A DNA stretch of 64,000 nt from Paragorgia papillata (taxonomy: Eukaryota > Cnidaria > Anthozoa > Scleralcyonacea > Coralliidae): contig JAWNZC010000322.1 of assembly GCA_035771165.1 (NCBI GenBank), forward strand, positions 8,294,501 through 8,358,500. The letters are read 5' to 3'. Numbering within the stretch: the first letter of the stretch is position 1; the number at the start of each line of letters is the position of its first letter. The notes below the pieces were generated by a model, which did no database searches, was not told the origin of the DNA, and saw nothing but the letters and a program-made list of their open reading frames with translations. Below, piece after piece: positions 34,161 to 44,039 of this stretch. The position numbers and the translations under genes are program-made.

Positions 34161-34318
34161 GTCTATTTTAAGTCCGTTTAACTAACTTTGTCCAGTTTTT
34201 GTTTCCTGGGCCAAATATTGTAAGAACTATAAGTATAGGGTCTATTTTAAGTCCGTTTAACTAACTTTGTCCAGTTTTTGTTTCCTGGGCCAAATATTGT
34301 AAGAACTATAAGTATAGG
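34161..34318. repeat. 79-bp tandem duplication
   Basis: Two directly adjacent, apparently identical units starting GTCTATTTTAAGTCCGTTTA, at 34161 and 34240. It is probably a recent slippage or replication duplication, upstream of the dioxygenase promoter region. Confidence 0.92.
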
Positions 34319-34420
34319 ATAAATACCGAGGGCCGAAGGCCCGAGGGATTTATCTGGCTTAAGCGGACGTTCGAGGTATTTATCCGACTTAAAACACGAT
34401 TGAAGAAGGTTTTCTAAAAA
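34315..34420. mobile_element. Hairpin with AAGGTTTTCT signature
   Basis: ATAAATACCGAGGGCCGAAG then GCCCGAGGGATTTAT forms a hairpin, followed by GACGTTCGAGGTATTTATCC and GAAGAAGGTTTTCTA. It matches the left-end layout of the elements at 26170 and 44040. No matching right end was found close by. Confidence 0.6.
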
Positions 34421-35399
34421 ATAGCCTTTACCGAGTGTCGACGGTAAATCGTGTCGACATTAGTACTAGATCCATCATTACAGCATTGGGCATGCGTATT
34501 GATGCAGTATCAATCCCAACCTCGTACCCAGGGTTTTTCACTGCACCCGCTGGAGAAAAGACCCTGGTAGGAGCTGCTGACGATTTGCTGACGTTGCACC
34601 CAGCAAAAAATTTAATATGGGAGGGGATGTTCTTTTTGTTATTTTGATGAGTTCTGTCGTCTACGCCGGCTAATCTAGTTATTAATAAAGACTGAAATGT
34701 TTCTACCGCGGTTGTCGATTATCATTGCAAACACTTACTGGTCAATAATTACTTGTTTAAAAATGGAGACATCAATTGAAGATTACATATATTGGAGATT
34801 TCACGCCTAAAACATTGTCTTGGCTAGCTGAAAATTCTATCTTCGATTTATCGCTTTGGAATTTTAAAGCAGGTTAGTTTTCGCACTTTATTTTTTACAA
34901 TAGCAGTGGCAGGTCGATCAAGCAGTTCCAAGTCTGGCATCTTCATTTGGTACAAAGTATAGAGCATTGTTTTCAATTTAAAACCAGTATAACGCCAATG
35001 GATATTGTATTAAAAATTAACTTAAGTTATCTGCCATTTTTTTAGTTCACTACATGCAATGTTTGGCCTAACCTTATATATGACCTTTCAGTCAGCAATA
35101 GCGATTATTCATCGTTAAGTATAAAATATGCGATTTTTAACAGTGTCCCACGTTATTTTGTCACTGATTGTAGTTTAAGTTTTGTCGAAAAAGTATGCAG
35201 AAGAGTTTTTCAGTTCTGTTTTGAACGTTTGTACGAGTGTCGTTTCAATAACATTTCTAATTCTAAGCCTCAAATGTGTTTTGTATAATTTTAATGATAT
35301 CTGCGATTCAAGAAGGAGAGAGAGAAATTTGGAGTTGGAAATATTAATTAACTAATTAACAGATAGTTTATATTGTGTCGAGTTTCAGGAGTTTTTCAT

Positions 35400-35918
35400 T
35401 TTTGATGAGTTTTGTCGGTTATTGACGGGGAAGGATAGAGGGTTTTACTTTTGTCAAAATCGGTCGCAAAAACATATGAAAACGAACATATGAAAGAACA
35501 ACAGCCCATTTTTTTACGTACCTTTTTGTCATGTTGGTTTTCGGTTGAAGTAAATAAAGGTCCGGCCATTTCTATCTTTTTTAAATGCCGTTGTGGAGTG
35601 GAAGTACTGCATCTTTTAACTCTAGTAAAAGTGGCTTGGCTTTCAGAAATAACATACTTGAATGTCTCGAAACTGTAAAGTCGCCTTTCACAAGCTCTGC
35701 AGACCAAACATGGAAGTGAGTCGACATTGGGAATTGCAGCACCGTATATATCTTCCGCGGCCGATAAGATCTTGTTCTTTATTTTGAATTAATTTTTTCG
35801 AGTGTCGCACATCACAAACAGAACGACACAGGCGACAGCAATTTGTGTTTATATTTTGAGTTGCGCAGATTTTTCTTGGAGTTTCTGGTACAGCTTTACT
35901 TTTAATGACATTGCTCAA
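35400..35918 (-). pseudogene. ZAD-like zinc-binding domain gene fragment with frameshift
   Basis: The first part reads NCCRLCRSVCDVRHSKKL from the ATG at 35918. After a frameshift near 35790 the minus strand continues AAEDIYGAAIPNVDSLPCLV, CRACERRLYSFETFKYVI and SESQATFTRVKRC. The C-x2-C ... C-x2-C pattern resembles zinc-finger-associated (ZAD-like) domains found beside transposon-derived genes. The rest is Lys/Ser-rich without a clear domain. It ends about 50 bp before the DIRS-type element. Confidence 0.6.
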
Positions 35919-35964
35919 GACTGATATTATGTTTTTACATTCAATGGGAAATATCGCGAGTGAT

Positions 35965-36225
35965 AATGGGATTTATGCAATAAATAATATTAAAACTAGC
36001 TGTGTGTTGTTTGGGTGGCTCCAACTCCCCCGGTTCTTAGGGGTTATCTGGTCACGCATGGCACACGTGAAGTGTCACCCTCCAGCGATCAGGAATTGGG
36101 CACTGTTGATCAGAGGCACGTGATACGTGCGTGCTTAGAAGGCTGATGCAATATCCGGAACTACTAGTCAGTGTTTCCTGGGCCCCGGGCTCAGCATTGT
36201 TGGCACCGTTTCTCGAGGGGTTCTT
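35965..36225 (+). repeat. DIRS-type repeat A1
   Basis: 261 bp, identical by eye to 39103-39363 (offset 3138). Starts AATGGGATTTATGCAATAAA. Confidence 0.92.
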
Positions 36226-37611
36226 TGAGTGGTTCTTCGTGGTTTTGATGCCTCGTTTTTCCCTAAAGTAATCGACAAGCTTCTGCCTCATTAAACGAGC
36301 TAGTATCCTTGATGACAGAGTCCGCTTCCTCGCTATTTCCACAGCCAGTGGTGACGTTATAAACTGTCGAGATTCGTCGTTGGCTTCGTCCCTCACAGCC
36401 TCGGGTGTTTTTGCAAACAACAATAACTGGTGGTCGCCTCACATTCTGTCCAGCCATCCAGGGCTCAACCTCAGCGTCTGGACTACAGTTAGGTCCTCAA
36501 CCGGCTTCGTCAACACCGTTTTCTTCGCCTCGGGCTTCGTTGTCGATACAAACGGATTTTGCCGACAGTTCGCCACTCGCTTTTGTCACCAGGCCCCTAC
36601 GGCCTCTATATACCGCAGTCTCAATCGGTCTCAATGGTTTGAGTTGGTATCAACGCCCATCTCAACTTCCTCAAGTGAAAGCGCTTGGAATGGCATCAAA
36701 TCAACATACGTGCTGCTCACATGGCTGTCGAGGCAGTTGGCCATTGCGCAGTCTTCATAGGTTGCCCCCGTTACCCTTTGGAGCAGCTATGGTGCAGCTG
36801 TTTTTCTACCATGTTTCACGCGCGCGGTTTACGAGCGGTTTGCGTAGTTACACCACGTTGGCACGGCTTCTGGCGCAGTTTTGTCTATCTCTGGCTACTA
36901 CGTGTGGTCGTACCTGTTCATTAAATTTGGTATTCTTGTTGCTTCTGTCTCGTCTGTCTGTGGGAAGGGCCTACCCCCTGACCTTTCCCCCTGTTTGTTT
37001 CTACGGCTTGCACTCCCCGGATAGTTCAAGAACTGATCTGGCCACATAGGCTAATGCAGAGGAAATTTATCGACACCGCGTAACTGGTCCCTTCTCCGTA
37101 CCACCAAAGTTTGACGTCAAAGCCTAGATTCGTCAGACTGCTACCGCCTAGATATGAAGCCAGATAGTCTCAGGAAACGTCGGCAATATAATCTACCAAA
37201 TACTCGAACTGTTCGTTCTAAGCGTCCTTTTTCTCGGCTTGTGCAATAGCATGAACGCCAAAATCTCAAATTATGACGCTTATACTGTACATTTTATTCC
37301 CCAATATTCATGTATAAAAAATTCTGATTGTAAATTTATACTCATTCAGCCTAGTTGACTGCTAGGTAATTTGTTATTAAACTATCTATCTACCTGTATC
37401 ACAATATTCCAATCCTTGCACCAGAACGACTGTTTTCCATTCGGTATATGGAGTGGAGATACCAAGTTTACGTTGAATCTTATCCTCCCATTTGGTTGCG
37501 TTCTGTGCCCTTTCAGCAGTTCATTGGATCCTCTCCAACAACTCCCAGGTGACACCACTGGGTCTTCGGAATTTTATCTTGGACCACTCCTCCGTTTGTG
37601 GTTGGGTTGGG

Positions 37612-38010
37612 CACTTGGCATTGCCAGGAGCTCGAATCCTTGATTGACCACCCCCACCACGCGTATAAAGTTGTCCGCCCGGGTCGGGAATTCCTCCGTC
37701 GCATAATTGACCGTCTGGCGCGGTTCACGGTTCTCGCCCAACGCTGACTTTCGTCGGGCCCTCCAATGGTGGTTGGCATTGTTTCACGAGTGGAATACCA
37801 TTAGTTGCTTTTTCCGCTCAAAGTTACTCATACCCGACCTCTCTGTTTTCTCCTGCATCCGACGTGGGGAGTCTTGGTGCTCCCTTTAACTGACACTGGT
37901 TCGCATCGCTGTGGTGTTTTCGTTCTGATGCTCCTTCGATTGCATTTTGTGAATGATTCCCTGTAGTCGCCTTTCATAAGTAATGAGTAATGATTTATTT
38001 AACGTCGCAA
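37612..38010 (+). pseudogene. DIRS RT-RNase H remnant
   Basis: One frame reads CQELESLIDHPHHAYKVVRP then GREFLRRIIDRLARF. After a frameshift near 37743 it continues DFRRALQWWLALFHEWNTIS. Another frame then gives PASDVGSLGAPFN, HWFASLW and SIAFCE. This is the RT thumb to RNase H order of DIRS elements, with the usual DASxxxG box degraded. The catalytic RT palm is absent. Confidence 0.75.
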
Positions 38011-38059
38011 GCACAGGATGTGGTCGCCCAATTATCCGAGCCTAAGACCTAACGTGTTG

Positions 38060-38275
38060 ATTTTACAGAGGAAGGAAAACCGCGGGGCCCTGCAAAAAAC
38101 CCTCGAAGCACAGCAGAGACCAACTAAACTCTACTCACATGAAATTCAAGTTCGAGAACGGGGTTTTCCCAGACGGTCACCCCATCCAAGTGCTGGCCCC
38201 GTTCAACTGGGCTTAACTATTGGTGAGAGGCAGCGCCCTAACAGCACACGCCACCCGTGCTCTCTGGGGCCGTAG
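38060..38275. repeat. Repeat family C copy inside the DIRS element
   Basis: AGAGGAAGGAAAACCGCGGG, CCCTCGAAGCACAGCAGAGA and CAACTGGGCTTAACTATTGG match the copy at 17340-17540. It appears to separate the RNase H remnant from the recombinase remnant. Confidence 0.6.
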
Positions 38276-38489
38276 CTGGTTTCGGTTTCGGTTACAGGTC
38301 ATCTCAACACCTCCGCTGATGTTTCTCGTTTTCGTTTTCTCCGCGTGTCAAAGTTTACTTGTCCCTCTTCCTAATTCGATCCTCAGTCTCCGATGTCTGC
38401 ACTGTCATTGATTCCGGTGGTACCGTCGCTGTCTTATCGTCCGCAAGAGCGTCGTCCTTCATACTGGTCTATCCGCGGGTATTCTGTTT

Positions 38490-38770
38490 GTGCTGTGGCT
38501 GCCCTACGGGTCTACTTCGTTCCGGGGCATTTCACCGGGCCCGTTGTTCGTCGTCTTCGGTTCCGTTATCTCCACCCCTCGTCAACCAGTGGCTCCGCTC
38601 CATACGGCTGCTGGATTTGGTTCTTCGTCTAGCAGCCACAGTTTTCGAATAGGAGCAGCAACATCAGCAGCCTCGGCCGGAGTTCCGGATCACTTAATAA
38701 AGACCCTCAGTCGGTGGTCTAGCAGCGCGTACGAAAAGCTCCAGACGCTCTTATTGCCGTTGCTCGGATC
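38490..38770 (+). pseudogene. DIRS tyrosine recombinase C-terminal remnant
   Basis: SHSFRIGAATSAASAGVPDH followed by LIKTLSRWSSSAY contains the HxxR box, the (G/S)RW position and the Tyr nucleophile of DIRS recombinases. The N-terminal half is shortened and frameshifted. Confidence 0.82.
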
Positions 38771-38859
38771 TTGGCTTGATCCGTCAATCAGCTGCTCCCT
38801 TTGGAGGAGGTTCGCGTTCCTCGAAACCCTCGCTCCAGCTAGCTGGAGAGGTCGCATTG

Positions 38860-39103
38860 GAGAGGAGTTTCTCGGTCGCGCAGGAACACCACTATTACCT
38901 AACGGAGTAGGATCGCGATTCGTGTGCCAGCACCAGACGGGTCTGCCAGGCCTTGGCGACTCGCTAGCTTGGTGGTGTAATGATTGCCGGCCCGAGATAC
39001 CCCACCGGGGATTGCGACCCTCCAAATTTAGTACTGTGTGCGTCTATTTTACGGACATTGTCCACGCATCCTGGTATCTGGTTATTACACAGCGCTGTTA
39101 TTA
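38860..39103 (+). repeat. DIRS-type repeat B1
   Basis: Matches 40689-40931 with a single T insertion. Starts GAGAGGAGTTTCTCGGTCGC and ends GCGCTGTTATTA, directly joined to A2. Confidence 0.92.
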
Positions 39104-39363
39104 ATGGGATTTATGCAATAAATAATATTAAAACTAGCTGTGTGTTGTTTGGGTGGCTCCAACTCCCCCGGTTCTTAGGGGTTATCTGGTCACGCATGGC
39201 ACACGTGAAGTGTCACCCTCCAGCGATCAGGAATTGGGCACTGTTGATCAGAGGCACGTGATACGTGCGTGCTTAGAAGGCTGATGCAATATCCGGAACT
39301 ACTAGTCAGTGTTTCCTGGGCCCCGGGCTCAGCATTGTTGGCACCGTTTCTCGAGGGGTTCTT
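39103..39363 (+). repeat. DIRS-type repeat A2
   Basis: Identical by eye to A1. The B1/A2 junction is the presumed circle-junction-like template of the element. Confidence 0.92.
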
Positions 39364-39629
39364 CCCACCCTCCTCCCCACAACGTGCTGTCGAGCGCGTG
39401 GTTGGGCAAGCGCCAATCCACCCCCCACTCCCTTTGCATGGGAGTTTTGTCATCTCTGCAACTGCCAACGGATGCGCTTCCGTTGTTACTTGGTCAGTAG
39501 CTAACAGACTCACCTCTGTTATTCGCGTGGTTGGGCAAGCGCCAATCCACATGCCTCCTGCCCTGGAGTTTGAAGCCTCCGCAACTGCTAACGGATGCGC
39601 CTCCGTTAGCTAATGTTTATCACGTCTGT

Positions 39630-40400
39630 GCGTCTTCTACACCACTCCCACTTTCCTCTCTAATCTTGGAGCCTCTCTATTCCTTCACCAGATGCGCCTC
39701 TGGTGTTCAGCAAGGTTCGTTTGCAGAACTTGTTGTTGCTACCGCCGGGAGAGGGCTCTCCCGGCTTGCCAACGGTTGCTCCACCATTGTTGCTCCGTCT
39801 ACTTTGTAGAGGGAGTAAGCTGTGAGCACAGACGCTGTGAGTCTTGCTCTCCCTGGCATGCCAGGTGATACATTAATTTGTTAGCTAATTTGTATTGTAC
39901 GTTGTCGTCCTGTGTCAATTTATGTTGCTTTCATAACCTAACTGATACATTAATTTGTTAGCTAATCTGTATTGTACGTTGTCGTCCTGTGTCAATTTAT
40001 GTTGCTTTCTTAATGAGTCTTGCTTAGACTTCATTCTTCTTAGCAAGGTTCGTTTGCAGAACCTTTGGTTGCTAGCGCCGGGAGAGGGCTCTCCCGGCTT
40101 GCCAATGGTTGCTCCACCGTTGTTGATCCGTCTGTGCGTCCTCTACACCACTCCCACTTTCCTCTCTAATCTTGGAGCCTCTTTATTCCTTCACCAGATG
40201 CGCCTCTGGTGTTCAGCAAGGTTCGTTTGCAGAACCTTTTTGTTGCTACCGCCGGGAGAGGGCTCTCCCGGCTTGCCAACGGTTGCTCCACCGTTGTTGC
40301 TCCGTCTACTCTGTAGAGGGAGTAAGCTGTGAGCACAGACGCCGTGAGTCTTGCTCTCCCTGGCATGCCAGGTGATACATTAATTTGTTAGCTAATTTGT
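39630..40400 (+). repeat. Tandem subrepeats between A2 and B2
   Basis: Two long units (about 39630-39900 and 40125-40400) plus a partial one near 40040. They share CCAGATGCGCCTCTGGTGTT, GGGAGAGGGCTCTCCCGGCT and TCCCTGGCATGCCAGGTGAT, the last two palindromic. Shorter GCGTGGTTGGGCAAGCGCCA repeats lie upstream at 39398 and 39524. Confidence 0.85.
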
Positions 40401-40688
40401 GTTGTACGTTGTCTTCCTGTGTCATTTATGTTGCTTTCACAACTTAACTGTTCTATCTTAGACAGGATATTACTTGAACTCTCTCGGTCTTGCTGGCCGG
40501 GTGATCTGCATTGCATTTGGCGTCCAGTGTTATGCTTTAACTTTGCAGTATGTTGCAGTGTCTGCTGCAGCTGTTTCCTACGCCTTTTCTATAGGTTCAG
40601 GTTTGTGCAGCCACATCATGGGTGAGTACTTGTATTATTTACTTTCTTTCTCCACTAGTCTAGTAGTGTGAACCGTAATCCCCTGGTT

Positions 40689-40931
40689 GAGAGGAGTTTC
40701 TCGGTCGCGCAGGAACACCACTATTACCTAACGGAGTAGGATCGCGATTCGTGTGCCAGCACCAGACGGGTCTGCCAGGCCTTGGCGACTCGCTAGCTTG
40801 GTGGTGTAATGATTGCCGGCCCGAGATACCCCACCGGGGATTGCGACCCTCCAAATTTAGTACTGTGTGCGTCTATTTACGGACATTGTCCACGCATCCT
40901 GGTATCTGGTTATTACACAGCGCTGTTATTA
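40689..40931 (+). repeat. DIRS-type repeat B2 (element right end)
   Basis: Second copy of B, one T shorter than B1. It ends with GCGCTGTTATTA next to unrelated flank. Confidence 0.92.
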
Positions 40932-41262
40932 AATAAAAGTAGGAAAATCATGACGCTGCAGACGCTAGCCGACAATATTACTTTGCCTCCCCTCTCAGAG
41001 AAAAATAATTGTTACCACCCAGAATATGGGAGGTGGCGTCAGCAGCTCCTACCGTATCAATCCCACATTTTATGCTCAACGTTCAGCGTAATAAATTGCT
41101 GACTCAACCAACAGATTTTGATGATTTTCATTGGTTTGCCTTCCTCTCGTGAACTACGTGGAGCGAAAAGCAAACCCTTGCTCTCCTTCTCGTATGTGGG
41201 CGCTACCGGCGTTACCATACGAGATAGTTGTAGCAGGCACCCTATGAATTGGCCAATTATAA

Positions 41263-42885
41263 ATTCATAGGGATTATATATATAAGCCCGGGGCACAGAA
41301 TAAGGATCAACCAGAAGTCCGACTCAGCGTCGGCACCTTTGATGTAAGCGTCCTCGCGAAATGTCGGCCTGCGATCCCGGCGCCATTTTGAAAGTAAGTG
41401 CCCCCGGGAAATTAGCCCTCTCGTCCTTGCGACCCTCGGGCTCCCGTATTCAATTACTCTTGGCCTTCTTGTGACTTTTTAATTAAATTTATATTGTTAT
41501 ATATATATATAAATAATATTTAGTTAAGTAAATAAGTAATTTACTTTAGAAAATGGTTCTTTGGAAATAAAATTCTTTGACCACAAGGTTATTAAAACTT
41601 CAGTACGCAGATACTACGGGTAAGAGTCCGTGGCAAAAAAGTCCTGCACTCATGAAGCGGGCTTTACATTTCTCGATTATGCCGACACATTTGTTTATAG
41701 AAAAAGATGGCAAAAAATTTCGGAACTACGCATTGTTGAAGTACATCGAGTACGTATGTTGTTAGAAATTTTATAAGCTTTCATTCGGTGTATAGTTCAA
41801 ACTTAAGTGTTACCTGTAACTTTTTAAAATGTTCAAAATGTGCACACCATTGTTCGTAAAATAAGAATTATATGATGGGAAATGGACTCCTCACAAGTGT
41901 TGTAGAATTTTGGATATTGTTTTTAAATACTAAACGCACAGCCCTGAACAACATATTAAACATAGGATACTGTGAAGTGCCATTCATGTCAGAACTTTTA
42001 ATTTTCTCGCCGGGAAGTATTTTAAAGAATAAAAAAACAATATTTTGGTCTGGACCGTCTGAAATGGATGAATTTCTTAAGTTTGTTTTGCCTTTTGCTG
42101 TTTTGGTGTTTGCTATAACCTCAGAAAGACTTCTGGTATGAACCTCAGATATTTCTTAAACAAAAGCTAATTCAAATATGAAAGGAGTGGAAAAGTTTGC
42201 AGATTTCTAGTTGAAGTTGAAAACGTTTTTGGTGCAAATTAGTGATCATACCTTTTCAACATATTAAAAAATATTTAAAAATATTAAAACTTTTATGGTC
42301 AACGGTGAGAACATTTTGAACATTTTAAAAAGTTACAGGTAACACTACGATTTGAAATATACTGGCCGAATGAAAGCTTATAAAATTTCTAACAACATAC
42401 GTACCCGATGTATTTCAACAATGCGTAGTTCCGAAAATTTTAGCCATCTTCTTCTATAAACAAATGTGGAGTTTATACAATTCTGGATTATGCCGACAGC
42501 TTCGTGAGTGCAGGACTTTTTTGCCACGGAGTTTTACCCGTAGTATCCGCGTACTGAAGTTTTAATAACCCCGTGGTCAAAGAATTTCATATCCAAAGAA
42601 TCGTTTTCTAAAGTAAATTACTTATTTACTTAACTAAATATTATTTATATATATAGATAATAATATGAAGTTAATTAAAAGGTCACAAGACGGCCAAGAG
42701 TAATTGATTACAGGAGCCCGAGGGTCGCAAGGACGAGAAGGCTAATTTTCCGGGGACACTTACTTTCAAAATGGCCGACTGGCGCATGCGCATAAAAATA
42801 ATGGGACACTTTTTTCCGCGAGTTGGACTTCTGGTTGATCCTTATTCTGTGCCCGGGGCTTATATATATATAATCCCTATGAATT
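41263..42885. mobile_element. 1.6-kb long inverted repeat (foldback element)
   Basis: Arms of about 580 bp (41263-41845 and 42310-42885) are inverted copies, e.g. TATAAGCCCGGGGCACAGAA at the left and its complement at the right, and the block around CCGTGGCAAAAAAGTCCTGC. Mismatches are scattered, so it is not brand new. The roughly 460-bp loop has an 89-codon frame (41872-42141) without a recognised domain. It shares ACCAGAAGTCC(A/G)ACTC with the foldback upstream of ALG11. Confidence 0.85.
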
Positions 42886-42886
42886 T

Positions 42887-42945
42887 ATAATGCGGGATTT
42901 ATGGGATATAAATCCCGCAAAAAAACAAAGAAAACCGACTTGAAC
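42887..42945. mobile_element. Solo hairpin plus AAAGAAAACCGACTTGA terminus
   Basis: GCGGGATTTATGGGATATAA then ATCCCGC is a hairpin, followed by ACAAAGAAAACCGACTTGA. The same terminus occurs at 26418 and, with small changes, at 46240. It directly abuts the long inverted repeat. Confidence 0.6.
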
Positions 42946-43962
42946 GTGTTTTAATGCAAGTATGCAACTTTGGTCATAATAAAAATAAGTTGGATTGTAA
43001 AATGACTGAGAAAATAACGAGGAAAAAGTGGCTCTGGGTGGCCATGCACAACGAATTTTAAGTCGTTTTAATCTAAAAAAGAAGTCAAGGTGTACTAATA
43101 GACACAAGTTGATCAAGTTGTAAACACAATAAAATGTTTTAACTGCAAATTTGAGTGCATTCTCATCACTGAAATCGCTTTCTTGTAGTTGTAGCTTACT
43201 AAAGCTACATAGCAACGCAACATAGCAACGGTCCTTTATGACTGGTAAATTTATTAAGTTTTAACGACATTATTTTATAAAAGAAATAAAAATCTTTTAT
43301 ACACGCATCTCTCGTGCCATAATTTTTTTTCTTCTTGAATATAAAACATTTTACCCGGGTATCCCGTGAGTCAGCAAAATATCTGCCGGGCATGCAAGAT
43401 TTTAATACCTTTTATCGCTCGATATTTACTGTTAGATATATAATTAACTCGGCGTAACGTTTGAGGATTGATCGAGCATTAAAAATTTGCATGTTTTGCA
43501 AAGAAACAGTCAGTTTATCTAACATATTCGCAATTTTCACGCTTGCTTACGTATACAACCTTACTCGGCGCTGGCAAACGACTGAATACGAGTTTTTTTT
43601 TGCTCGCCGCTTTGCGGTAGTTAATATAAAACGAGAAATGACTTTGCGGAATGGTATGTGGCTGGGATGGCTTGTGGAATGAGTGTGGAATAGAATAAGT
43701 TGCGAAATGACAAAAATTACTATTGTACAATGTTGATATAGGCTAACGTGGTTGAAATCGCATTTACCGAGCTTGTATTCTAACCCAACCTACTCAGAAA
43801 TTTCCAGTTTAATTATAAGTAACCAGATTAGATCGAACTATATAATCATACCCGGTTTGACGTCAACCGGAGGTGACAACAAAAAAAATTCCCGCAAACA
43901 AAAGAAATTCCCGCAAACATGATATTACAAAGGAATTTTATAGAATAAAAAGAGGTGCATTA

Positions 43963-44032
43963 GCTATTAAACGTCCCGCTCGATTTGGATCATTTACTAA
44001 ATGACCCTCATCGAGCGGGACGTTTAAGTACG
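43963..44032. repeat. Perfect short hairpin upstream of the recombinase element
   Basis: TTAAACGTCCCGCTCGAT pairs with ATCGAGCGGGACGTTTAA, with a loop of about 30 bases. Confidence 0.85.
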
Positions 44033-44039
44033 AGTTAGT

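Larger units (their letters stand above)
35965..40931 (+). mobile_element. DIRS-group retroelement (PAT/Ngaro-type), split direct repeats, degraded
   Basis: Layout A1 (35965-36225) - coding remnant - B1 (38860-39103) directly joined to A2 (39103-39363) - tandem-repeat spacer - B2 (40689-40931). A1 and A2 look identical over 261 bp; B1 and B2 differ by one T. This A1-B1A2-B2 order is the hallmark of PAT-like and Ngaro elements, which integrate with a tyrosine recombinase and make no target duplication. RT/RNase H and recombinase motifs are recognisable, but stops, frameshifts, a large deletion and an inserted family-C repeat make it non-autonomous. Confidence 0.85.

Noticed and set aside
36052..36423. 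123-codon minus-strand frame at the DIRS left end
   Set aside because: It partly overlaps repeat A1 and recurs in altered form at 39190-39552; the element's recognisable motifs are all on the plus strand.
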